A stretch of DNA of 64,000 nt from Tricholoma matsutake (taxonomy: Eukaryota > Basidiomycota > Agaricomycetes > Agaricales > Tricholomataceae): assembly GCA_026075535.2 (NCBI GenBank), contig AP026543.1:372001-436000 (forward strand). The letters run 5' to 3'. Below the pieces are notes generated by a model. The model did no database searches. It saw nothing but the letters and a program-made list of their open reading frames with translations, and had not been told where the DNA came from. Positions 24,352-34,067 of the stretch are shown piece by piece (within the stretch, counting starts at the first letter, position 1; each line of letters begins with the position of its first letter). Position numbers and translations under genes: made by a program.

Positions 24352-25504
24352 AAGGGTTCTCGTTCAGCTGGCTTCAGCACCTGTGGAAAGCAAGAAGTCT
24401 GAGCCAATGACAGCAGAGCACGGGGAATGCAGACATGATTGGGACCACAAATTTGCCACTCTTGTATGATATTCTTGATCGCTTTATTTGAGGCAAATCA
24501 ATACACGTATATAGATGGATGTCGGGCTACTCACCAAGTTGATAAGGGACATGGCTCTCACATCATGCATAGCATAAAGTTCCCCTCCTTGATTAATTGC
24601 AATGGTAGAGGGACCAAGGCAGGTTCATCTGGGATAGGAGATCAGAAGTACTTCATCCAGTTAACTGTGATGAAATAAAGTGATCCTGGCATATGCACTC
24701 ATGAAAAAAGCCTGAAAATTCGGACTTAATGGGTAAGGAGGATGGGTCCGTCAAGGCATGTCCTTAGCTCTGTTTGCATAGGCAGATATCAAGCAAGTAA
24801 CAGTGACAATTCTTGCACAAAGCCAGAAAGCCAGGGATGAGACTCAACCCTAGATGTGCCTTGGCTCAGTTAACTGCAACCAAGGAAGCCCTGCAAGATC
24901 AACTTGATGAGGACAAACAGTGAACAATTCTAGTGCAAAGCCAGAAAGCCAGGGACAAGACAAGACAAGACTCTAGACATGCCTTGGCTCAGTTAACTGC
25001 AACCAAGGACTCGTCGCTGACAGTTAGACTCATGACCATTCCTTTATACATGGGCAAGCACAATGTAGATGGTCATGATCAAATCTCGGAAGTTGTCATG
25101 CTCAACATTTGTAGTGACTGTCACAACTTCACTGTCAACTTGTTAATTGTACTCTCTTTGTTTGCATTAATGCAGCGAATTGTTCCTTTAGCATAGACTC
25201 CTTTGCCTAGAACCTCTGTCAGTGTTTGATCTTCCATTTGTGGCTTCAGCAAGTTTGTTTGTTAGCATTAATGCAACAAACTGTTTGTCTTCTCAGTCTT
25301 TCTCTGCACAATACACAGTGCTCTTTTCACAGGTCATGCAACACAGTCTTGATCTTGAGGGTTTGCTCGTTTGCATTAACACAACAAAGTTTCCCTGTTC
25401 TTGGATGTAAAGACCAGCCTAGTGGAGTGTTTACTCATTGGCGTTGACTTAATTTGCCCCTCATCCCCTGATCCCTGATATCTGTGGTCTCCATATATTT
25501 CAAA
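24352..25504. repeat. Gap with two long direct repeats and CAGTTAACTG palindromes
   Basis: A repeat of about 85 bp occurs at about 24807-24889 and 24922-25008; both copies contain AAAGCCAGAAAGCCAGGGA and CCTTGGCTCAGTTAACTGCA. The second copy encodes a coiled-coil-like peptide (ARDKTRQDSRHALAQLTATK). The palindrome CAGTTAACTG also occurs at 24658-24667, 17223-17232 and 17326-17335. No complete gene is supported. Confidence 0.6.
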
Positions 25505-28500
25505 ATGGTGACTGGTGAGTACTTTTTATTTTTGCATTTGTCGACTCCTTCTGATGTACTCTTAGGCAAAAAGACCACTGTTTTCCTTCATGATGCCTCC
25601 CATGTCCTCAGCTCACCAACAGCCACTGCTTTACCTTTGCTGTTTCCACCATTCATCAACTCACTTCCCAAAGATGTGCAGCCTCATTCAGTTGCAAATA
25701 TAATGTGGTCTCTTAATGGCTATCCCTACTTTGCATTCATCCCCAACAAGCCAAATTTTGAAGGGCCACTTCTTAAGTCATTGAAGATAAGTGCTGCCAC
25801 TGTTGCCCTTGAACCTTTGACTCATGGTTTTGAGCTCTCGACATCCATTGCCAAACAGTGGTTTACACTGGAGTGAAAATTGTTGTTTATCATGCGGAAA
25901 CTCCTGGATTGAGCTTTGTCACAAAACCCCAATTATAACCACAGTGTTCTTTCCTTCCTTTCACCCTCCCACTTCAGGTACAATGCAGCTCACAGAACTG
26001 AGAAGGAAGCTTGAAAGGCCATTTCTGTCTCCAAAGCTGCCTTTGTCGTTTTGATGGCACAATGTAGTTTCGGCATTGCCATCAACTGCTCAGAACACAA
26101 AATGACTAGTGACTACCCAACCTGGGTCTGTTATCTTATTGATCAAGGGGTGCACTGCGACTGGGTCAAGCTGCTCCAGGAGTCATCTGTCACCAAGTTC
26201 CAGGATTTCACCAGGAAGGGTGTCATGATCCATATCGGCCAGTGCCAATGGTTGCATTATGTTGGTCGAATGATCCTCTTTGGTATCAAGATTTGGTATT
26301 ACTGGGGCACATATAACAAGAGCCCTTTGCAACCACTTCAACAGTTTGCTTGGATTCCCCTTCCTCCCTATGAGAAGACCATTTCACCCATGATCAAAGC
26401 AAAGTGCTCTTTGTCTGGAAGTCTGCCATGGTCACCACCACCTTTGTCAACTATGCAAGATAATTCATTTGCCCCAGCTATCAATCAGATAGAGCCAGGA
26501 GTTGAGAAGGGTAGTGGGCAAAAGAAAGGCAAATCTTGGATGGCTTTCTTTGAGAGACGGGCTGAAGTAAACTTGAAGAAGATGAATAGGGAGACTCTTG
26601 CTGACCGGGAACGCTGAGAAGCCCAAGAAGCCCAAGAAGCCCAAGAAGCCCAAGAGAAGGCTTACACCAACCAAGAGCCACCAGGGAAAAAGGGCGCCGC
26701 TGTTTATAAATGGGAGGAGGTTGACGGATTTTGGGTTAGAAAGTACATGGACAGGTCCAATGTGTGGGACATTTGGTATTCGTTTTCCAAAGCTCAGCGG
26801 CGCTATGATAGCTTTTATAATGAATGGGATTTGCACCCCAAATTCTGTCCTGGCTGGAAGTGGTACCACCCTCCATTGTCAGATGAAGAGGATGAGGATG
26901 AGCTTCCAGTGGCAATATCGATGGTCCAGTCTAGCAGTGCAGGAACACCTTCAAATCCCACAAAAAAAATGACCTACCTGAGCTATGCCCATCCTCTGTT
27001 GCAGCTGCATGTACTATGAAACCATTGCCAGAAACCTTTGATGCCCATTGAAGTGATCCCCTTCCTTCATCCACTGTGAGTGCACAGGACATGGTCCTTC
27101 TGACACCAAGTGGTCCTTTGTGCAAACAGCAGTCTTCCACTGCAATTTCTGACCACCTTCCTATTCCTTCTGACTCCTATGTGCAGCCCGTTTGCTCAGA
27201 TGCCTCCATAGTCCCATCTTCCCTTCCCACAACCTCAGCTTTATATCTTTGTTGATTCCCCGACCCTGTTGGCACCAAGAATACTAATACAAATAGTAGA
27301 AGCTGTCATCCTCATCCACCTGGTCTTGATGAACCCCCTGCCAAGCATGCACATCACTCCCTCACTAATTCCCCAAGCTCACATCCCACACCAATTCCCA
27401 TACAGTCCCCAAATCCAGATCCAGCCCTGCTTGTATCTGTCAGTGGTGCAGAATATATTCATCAACCTTGCTCGATGACCTCCAATCATGAATCATTTCT
27501 TGCAGCTTCCGATCAGAGCCGGTTGTGGACTGATGACCTCCTGGATACTCATCGTGATCAATCACCAGAAGTTACAGAAGCTGCAGTTGACGATCTCAAA
27601 ACTGTCCTATATTGTCACTATGGATACTGCATGAAGGAATGCCCGTATATGAGTATTTCTCTCAACTTGAGTAAGGAATACACATGGCTTGAAGTCTGTT
27701 GTAAGCTGAGTATTCCAGAGGTGATGAACCTCTCACCCGACATGATTGTCCCAATCAAAGACTTTGTGGTTGCCCTACTCAGATACGAGCATGCTGGTGA
27801 ACTCATACCAGGAAAATTCTGGGATCTGAGTGCTTCCAACCCTTGCTTTGTAGGTTTTTGGAATGCATTCATAGACATTGACAAGTGTCTCTTCAGAAAT
27901 CAAAACTTGTATGTTTTCCACCCTCGGGGTTTGCATCCAAGTAGGGACACAGCATGGGAGCTGGCATTACCAGATGCAGCCTCAGCATTGGAGTGTGTGC
28001 AACGTCAACTTGGTCCTCATACAGTATCACTTGCAGAACATTTAGTTGAAAGAGGTGTTCCATTCTTGACCTTATCAAGAGCCATTGTCAATCCTGTTCT
28101 GATAACTTCTCATGGTGTGCCTCACGATGATATTAGTCTCGTATACTGCCCTACCAGATACACACCTCATTTGGCCGATTATGCTGTCTATCAGGCATCA
28201 CTGGCAAGCTTTTTGCATCAGCCCCATGCTCGGGCTGCTCTGCTGAAGGGCTTAGCCAGGGAGTTCTTAGATAATGAAGCTGTGCTTATGGGTCCCTCGG
28301 AGCATGCCATGCATGGGATACTGGGCATGTTCACTTGCAATGGCACAAAGTTTTGTGACGACCAGCTGACCAAAAGTGAAATGGACTTAATCTCTGGTGT
28401 TTACAAGGTTTATACAGGTATGGCAAGTTCATGATTTTCTTTCTTATTTGATACATGTACCATTACAGGTTCGAGAGCCCAAACTGCAGATTGCTCATGG

Positions 28501-28761
28501 TGGCTGAAACAAAGTGTCTGGGAGTTATGTGGCCTCAATGTCAGCTACTGGTCATCTGATTGTGAGATTTGGTTCCAGTGACATCTTACATCCATATGTC
28601 AGGGTGATGCAGTGCTGAAGAGCTGTCAGGAATGGCAAAAATGTCTTGCACTCACCAAGGATGCTCCAAGGCTAGCAAGAGCCATGGCAAAAGTTGCTGA
28701 TGCATACATTAGTGGTGCTACCTTTTCATCGAGAGTCAGGTATTGGGCGACATATGGATAA
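25505..28761 (+). pseudogene. Large conserved Agaricomycete protein (about 1,000 aa) with seven in-frame TGA
   Basis: Continuous coding similarity from ATG 25505 to TAA 28759-28761. Recognised blocks: FLFLHLSTPSDVLLG, NIMWSLNGYPYFAFIPNKPN, LLFIMRKLLD, TSDYPTWVCYLIDQGVHC, GKKGAAVYKWEEVDGFWVRK, SNVWDIWYSFSKAQRRYDSF, FWDLSASNPCFVGFWNAF, LVERGVPFLTL, LADYAVYQASLASFLHQP and GLNVSYWSSDCEIWFQ. One intron is clear (28418-28468, 51 nt). In-frame stops are TGA at 25874, 25910, 26012, 26615, 27049, 27253 and 28579; there is no TAA or TAG. Each fits CGA (Arg) to TGA. One frameshift lies in an A8 run at about 26960-26968. A (GAAGCCCAA)n run near 26618 encodes EAQEAQ. The family is large in Agaricomycetes and has no assigned function. 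CpG is strongly depleted. Confidence 0.75.
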
Positions 28762-29351
28762 TCATCAGGTTGTGAGTGGGTGATGGGTGGGTGATGGGTA
28801 GGCGATAGGTGGGCGATGAATTCAAAAACCCTCAATATCACTAATTCAGAATTGCATTCCAGCCCAGTTAAAAATGTAGATTAATATTTCCTGTATATTC
28901 AGTCCTGGAATTGGGTAAAATATCAATTATATTCATTACCATAATTGTCAGATTAATATCCAATCTCCGGTATGACATGAAATCTGAATCCAAGTTTTAA
29001 CAACCATGAATAATATAAACTGTCCCAAGTGAAGAAATTCTCAATCTTGTGTACATGTAATTTGCACATCTCTTCATTTTGGTACTGCTGGCTGTTCTTT
29101 TGGTTTCTTTTTTATTTGGATCTCAACATGCAGCAGAATCAGATTGAGTATTTCTTATATTTTATGCTATTCCAGATTCATATTTGCTGTTGACTTGAAT
29201 ATTCTAGACCCCAATGTGTGACGGCTGAATGTCTTGCGCCAGCAGCCAGGCCCACATTGGAATTTAGTCTCTGCAATTGGAAGCAATGTATAACCAACAC
29301 TGGCTCAGCAATGACCGCAATGATAGATTGTGCGTGAGAAAATTGAAACAC
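28762..29351. other. Gap, nothing recognised
   Basis: AT-rich sequence with a short GGGTGATGGGTGG-type repeat at 28775-28820. No gene or element boundary was seen. Confidence 0.5.
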
Positions 29352-30306
29352 TGAAAACCCAAGGGGGTGTCAGAAAAAAAATTAAGGATACTGGGTCAAT
29401 TTTTTTAAGCTATGAAGTGAGGAACTAACTAACCCACTGTGGGAACTAATGTCCTAATAAGGACATTTTGCTTACAAATCATTGATGACCAACAGAAAAA
29501 AATGTTTGCATCTTGCATGACAGCTGCTTTCACAGTGACTTTCTGGCTTAGCTTTGGGTGAAGGAAACGTAGATAAAGTATCTCAGAGGACCCATGTCTG
29601 TAAAATTAACTCCCTCTTGGCTGTGTCACATGCATAATTCTGAACAATTTCTTGAAATCCATCTATTACAAGTTGAAAACTAGTTCGGATTCACATCTGA
29701 ATAGAAAGGAACATTCATACACCATTTTCTCCACCAAAAAGAAATGCCAAGGGTGGTGTAAAAGTCAGAAATCAGGGTGGACACAAGTAGCAGGCATGCA
29801 GGTGCTACAATCCCTTCCATAACACATTTCAAACTTCATCTTTGGTAACAGAATATGATGCTACACATTTAAAAAAGATTCTGGCTTGTATATGACTTAA
29901 ATATTGGCATTGTTCTACTTCTTTGGAGTACAATACCCCAGGAAACATGTAAAATAATATGTTTACTTGATAATCATCTTCTGAAATCATTTATCTACAA
30001 GATGTTCACCCAACTGTAGGCCAGAAAGTCATTGTAGAAGCAATAAAACGAGCAGCAATTCAGCTGACAGTGCAAGATTATATTTGCTCATGTTTATTTA
30101 TCAAGGGCCAGCTTTATTCAGTACAAATATGTTAGAATAGTACAGTATCTGCCCTGCTACAATGTCTTTGTGTTTGTGAGATTGCAAATGGCCCTCCAGC
30201 ACAAAATTATGTTACCAACAAATTTTTTTTTTAAGAGCTCAAGAGCTGGTCTAACTAACCATCCCTATGTGGCAATTTGACCACGTGACACCCCCTTGTG
30301 AAAACC
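29352..30306. mobile_element. Non-autonomous hAT-like TIR element with perfect 8-bp target duplication
   Basis: The element body is 29360-30298 (939 bp). Its ends are a perfect 13-bp inverted repeat: CAAGGGGGTGTCA at 29360-29372 and TGACACCCCCTTG at 30286-30298. It is flanked by identical 8-bp direct repeats TGAAAACC (29352-29359 and 30299-30306). An 8-bp duplication with a short G-rich TIR is typical of the hAT superfamily, though other superfamilies also make 8-bp duplications. The interior is AT-rich and has no open frame of note, so it would need a transposase in trans. Confidence 0.8.
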
Positions 30307-30708
30307 CCACTCTGAACTCGGATCAGAAAAATCGGCATAATAACCTCGTTCTTAATACTAAGAACTCGGAACCGTATTAGGCTTGGCTTATGCAGGGGCC
30401 CAGCAGATAGGGTTTTGAGTGGGTTTCCTCATAAATTCACCCTGCAGCTTCAAGCTTGCACCCTGTTTTGACTACAGCTCAACGCAAGGTTTCTCGAATC
30501 TTGTATGTGTGTGTCGTAACTAAGTATCGTTACATTCCACAACGTGAGTGGGTCTGGCTTAATAGTAGGTGAAATGATCTATTACAATGGAATGAAATTT
30601 ATAGTAAGGACAGATGATACGGAGAAAGACTGTCTGATACGCTGTGACCCGGATACCGGAGATATTAACAATCCCCTGCACGAAAACTACCTGCACCGTG
30701 CCCACAGC

Positions 30709-31209
30709 TTAGGCAGTGTATTCCTCAGGCTCCGGAATATATTTCTTGAGTGGAACGTTGGCGTCGACGTAATAGAACATGTCCGGTGACAGGAGACAGG
30801 CATTGACCATGCCCTCTAGGAAGCTACGCATCCAGGTCTGGCAGTTGTTGATACGCGACTGCTTGTTAAATTGGACAGCTTTCGCAAGGGCTGTAATCTG
30901 GTCACGCTGAGCACGGGTGTACTTGCCGAGCACGTAAAAGCTGTTCGCCATGCGGGACGCCTCGGAGTGAATCTTAACTTGCGGTGTGTAGAAGTTGTAG
31001 TTGCCTGGTCCTCCGGAGAGGTGGATAATCTGGGTGTAACGATGCCCCTCTTCATCTGTCCCATTTGTCCAGCGAAGGAGAACATGACGGTCATCGGGAT
31101 TTGCCGCTACCAAGCCGTCTGCCTGGAGCATGATCTCTTTTGTACTGTTGTCATCCGGGTACTGGTCACCAAATGGGTTGATAGCGAGACGACGAGCTGC
31201 GGCAGCCAT
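30709..31209 (-). CDS. Small conserved basidiomycete protein, possible permuted papain-like fold
   Basis: A 166-codon intact frame, from ATG 31209 to TGA at 30709. Blocks: HVLLRWTNGTDEEGHRYTQ, IIHLSGGPGNYNFYTP, RMANSFYVLGKYTRAQRDQI and NNCQTWMRSFLEGMV. I know close relatives of this layout as unnamed proteins in Agaricomycetes. A His in IIHLSGG followed later by an Asn-Cys before a helix resembles the His...NC order of circularly permuted papain-like (NlpC/P60, LRAT) proteins; that is inference only. Upstream, a GTGAGT...CCAG interval (31261-31212, 50 nt) looks like an intron in the 5' untranslated region ending 2 bases before the ATG. CpG is normal and the codons look unspoiled, unlike the flanking repeats. 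It is transcribed away from the phosphotransferase gene. Confidence 0.75.
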   Translation of the reverse strand: MAAAARRLAINPFGDQYPDDNSTKEIMLQADGLVAANPDDRHVLLRWTNGTDEEGHRYTQIIHLSGGPGNYNFYTPQVKIHSEASRMANSFYVLGKYTRAQRDQITALAKAVQFNKQSRINNCQTWMRSFLEGMVNACLLSPDMFYYVDANVPLKKYIPEPEEYTA

Positions 31210-31261
31210 GTCTGGAGGGAGTGAGATGAAGGGACTTAGTGTGCAGGAAGGACAGACTCAC

Positions 31262-31668
31262 CGAGAGTGATGTAGTAGTTCAATGAGATGAGACAGAGAT
31301 GGATAGAGGTTCAGAGTGCGGATGATGGAAAAGTGGGGCTCAAAGAGGCGACTTTTATACAGCTTGAGGTGGCTATGTTGCTTAGAGCTCCCAAATCTGG
31401 AAACCATTGCCCAAGAATGTTTTGTTTTGTAGAACAACAGGTATATCTGAAATGGGTTCAATAGACCTGTCCCGACATAAGGGCACCCTATTCAGTTCTG
31501 CGGAGCTAAAAGTGATGGACGCGCTGAGAAGGTGGGCGGTCACGGTGTTGTCATGGATTGTTTCGCCTCACAACCACCAGGTTGAGCACCCTAAGGCCGT
31601 ACTATGACACCATCGCATTTACATAGAGGTTAGCGAGAGCCACTCAGCGCTAGAGTACTAATAATCCT
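31262..31668. promoter_or_regulatory. Shared divergent promoter region
   Basis: About 400 bp separate the 5' ends of two divergent intact genes. No TATA box or named operator can be assigned with confidence. The spacing suggests a bidirectional promoter, by position only. Confidence 0.35.
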
Positions 31669-32727
31669 ATGCCAGTGAGCAAGCTGCCCGGGCCATTGCT
31701 TTCAAACCCCGCCAAGTCCACTTTTCACTCTCCGCTTATCTCCTACTATTTCGTGAACATCAACCACCACGCCACACACTGGTTTTCGCTCACCTTCCGT
31801 CATGCCAACAGTGATGGTAAACTCTTGTCAGCCCCTCCATATTGTCTACTTATTCATTGTATTTCTTTTGTTCAGCTTGCTCCAGGCGCCTCGAGCATGA
31901 TTCTACCTTCACCAGCCAGCGCGAAGGAACTCACAGCGCTGGAACGTGTCAATCCTGGTGGAAGCAAACCTGTCTCCAGATTTGCGCCCGGTATTCTGGT
32001 GAAGTTTGGCTGGGACCACGACGCAGAAGTCCGCGCTCTGCAGTTCGTTCGTGGACGGCTTTCCGTTCGTACACCAGGCGTCTTGCATCACGCCCCCTTC
32101 CCCATTGACAATGCCGTCATCGAGCCCTGGAACTGGAGAACGAAGGGCGTCTGGTATTTCTTCATGGAAGAATGCCAAGGCGTGCCTCTCAATACCGTTA
32201 TCGAGGGTATGTCCCCCACCGAACTCGACCACATCGCTGATCAGCTGCTCACCATTCTTGACGAAATGCACTCATATACCAGCACAATGCTTGCATCCGT
32301 CACCGGCGGCCCCTACAACAACCGAACCATGCCCTACCCTTGGCACCCTACACATGCATTTTCAAGCGTCAAGGAGTACCTCGACTACTACCGCGGCATA
32401 TTCGTCGAATTCTGTGGACCCGAGTACGTGGACGAGCTATTCAGCTGCTTCCCGACGGAGGCGCAGGTCTACTTGACTCATGGAGACCTCCTCCCTCACA
32501 ACATTCTCGTCGATGGCTCCAGGATTACAGCTATCATCGACTGGGAGACTGCCGGCTATTACCCCGAGTTCTGGGAGTATTGCCGGATGCATGATCCGGG
32601 GTGGATGACCCCTCCATGGGCACGCGTCCTCGCCCGCATATTCCCGGGTCCGCGTCGGGAGAAGGAGATCGAAGCTGTATATCGGATCCTTCGCGATCTC
32701 CATTACAACAGTACGTTCCTGGTGTAG
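31669..32727 (+). CDS. Aminoglycoside-phosphotransferase-fold (APH) kinase-like protein
   Basis: Cytosolic-type protein with the APH/choline-kinase fold; the family phosphorylates small molecules or proteins with ATP, and fungal substrates are mostly unknown. C-terminal catalytic motifs are intact: LTHGDLLPHNILVDG (the HGDxxxxN loop) and ITAIIDWETAGYYPEFWEY (the DxD-like IDWE metal site). The N-lobe contains ILVKFGWDHDAEVRAL with the Lys expected for ATP binding, then YFFMEECQGVPL at the hinge. The frame is open across 31817-31885, but that interval has GTAAAC...CCAG ends and is 69 nt, so it is probably an intron that keeps frame. The start is uncertain: ATG 31669 or an internal Met just after the intron. 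CpG-rich and undamaged. Confidence 0.85.
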   Translation: MPVSKLPGPLLSNPAKSTFHSPLISYYFVNINHHATHWFSLTFRHANSDGKLLSAPPYCLLIHCISFVQLAPGASSMILPSPASAKELTALERVNPGGSKPVSRFAPGILVKFGWDHDAEVRALQFVRGRLSVRTPGVLHHAPFPIDNAVIEPWNWRTKGVWYFFMEECQGVPLNTVIEGMSPTELDHIADQLLTILDEMHSYTSTMLASVTGGPYNNRTMPYPWHPTHAFSSVKEYLDYYRGIFVEFCGPEYVDELFSCFPTEAQVYLTHGDLLPHNILVDGSRITAIIDWETAGYYPEFWEYCRMHDPGWMTPPWARVLARIFPGPRREKEIEAVYRILRDLHYNSTFLV

Positions 32728-33355
32728 TCTTCGTGAGTCTGGCTCGTCCCTCTATACGCTTTGCGGTTGTTTATGTATCCTGCAGCAGCATGGAGGGTAA
32801 TTCTGATATATTGTGCTTTTGTCAATGCAATCTAATTATTACGAAATGAACATGTAACTAGAAATTGTACAATTGTTGGCCGCTGGTAGTAGGTATGACA
32901 GAAAATCATCAGACTCAGAAATGAGTACTTAGCACATAAAACAAATGCTCAAGATTCACTTGCTAGTAAGACAAGGGCCAATCGTGCTGCTGCAAGGAAG
33001 AGACGCTCTCGTTTTAAGATCATAGTCATAGTTGCCTATCTTAGTGTCCTTTCACTGGGCCGCCAGAGCGAGGACAGAAATATAGGAGTACGCGTTTGAC
33101 GAGTAGGCGTTTTGGTGTTGCCAGTGGAGTTGTGGCATAGTGTAAGGTAGACGATTGGGTAAGAACTTCGGCGAAAGAATAAGCTTTTCGTTTCACGTAT
33201 ATGAATTTAATTTCGATGACTCGTACTTGCCATTCGTTACGGAATAGAACGTCTGGGTCTGTGGGTAGACTCGTGACCACCCCCTCGTACATAGATCATA
33301 AAATATAAGGACTTGTACAATCACATGTAATCCACCATTGATCAAACACGATGTA
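32728..33355. other. Gap, nothing recognised
   Basis: 3' flank of the phosphotransferase gene. A minus-strand open frame at 33041-33292 has no motif. No element boundary was seen before 33356. Confidence 0.5.
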
Positions 33356-34065
33356 AGGTAGGGGACATCCACATCCCGGCAACGTCACGTGGTGTTACTT
33401 TTTGTGTGACTGGTTCCAAATTGGGAATGCGAACCTCAAAAGGGCCTCTACAAAGGTGAACAGGTCCTTTTTACAAGATATTTTCTATACAAGTTCTTCT
33501 ATATAATACAACAATATAAAATCCTCAACAGTTTCCATGAGCGATGCAAATTGAGGGAGGAGAAGCAAATTTAAGGTATATTAGTGGAATCACTATGGGG
33601 ATTATCAGCTGTGTAAAACTATATAACACGTATATGAGTGGGTACTTTTGAACTATATACTTATTACTTAAATATGTTGTAATTATAGTGTCAGCAGTAA
33701 GAAGTTAAGAGAGGTGAGCCTTTTTGAGATCATTTATGAGGCTTTCTGGGAGTACACAGTGTCCTCAATACTTCCTTACTGCCCATGCAGCTTGCTGTCC
33801 ATTTAGTATAGATATGTAAATGCCGCAAACAGATGTTGCGATGTGTAATTTGACGTGTTTTGGAATCTCCTTGTTGGCATCAAACCTTATTGTATATTTA
33901 ACTACATAGCCACATGAAATAGCTTATTTAGGAGAACTTGTATCAAAAATATTTGTATTATAGTGGATGTGGAACATACGAGGTCAATTTTCAGCTTTTT
34001 TCGCCCGATTGGGATTTGTCACACCGATTCACGTGATGTTAGTGGGATGTGGATGTCCTCTACTT
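33356..34065. mobile_element. TA-flanked non-autonomous TIR element (710 bp)
   Basis: The ends are inverted repeats: AGGTAGGGGACATCCACATC on the left and, on the opposite strand, AAGTAGAGGACATCCACATC on the right. Weaker similarity continues inward to about 60 bp (CACGTG, TGTGAC, ATTGGGA). TA dinucleotides flank it at 33354-33355 and 34066-34067. No coding sequence was seen inside. TA duplications point to a Tc1/mariner-like or related mover. Confidence 0.65.
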
Positions 34066-34067
34066 TA

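Noticed and set aside
25505..28761. TGA as a sense codon (recoding or readthrough)
   Set aside because: The intact host genes nearby use TGA as a normal stop (for example at 30709), stops in other pseudogenes have the same CGA context, and frameshifts accompany them. Mutation at CpG is the simpler reading.
30544..30789. 81-codon plus-strand open frame next to the small conserved gene
   Set aside because: It overlaps the 3' end of the intact minus-strand gene and has no motif.
31842..32703. Overlapping frames inside the phosphotransferase gene
   Set aside because: They are shadows in other frames of a clear APH-fold protein.
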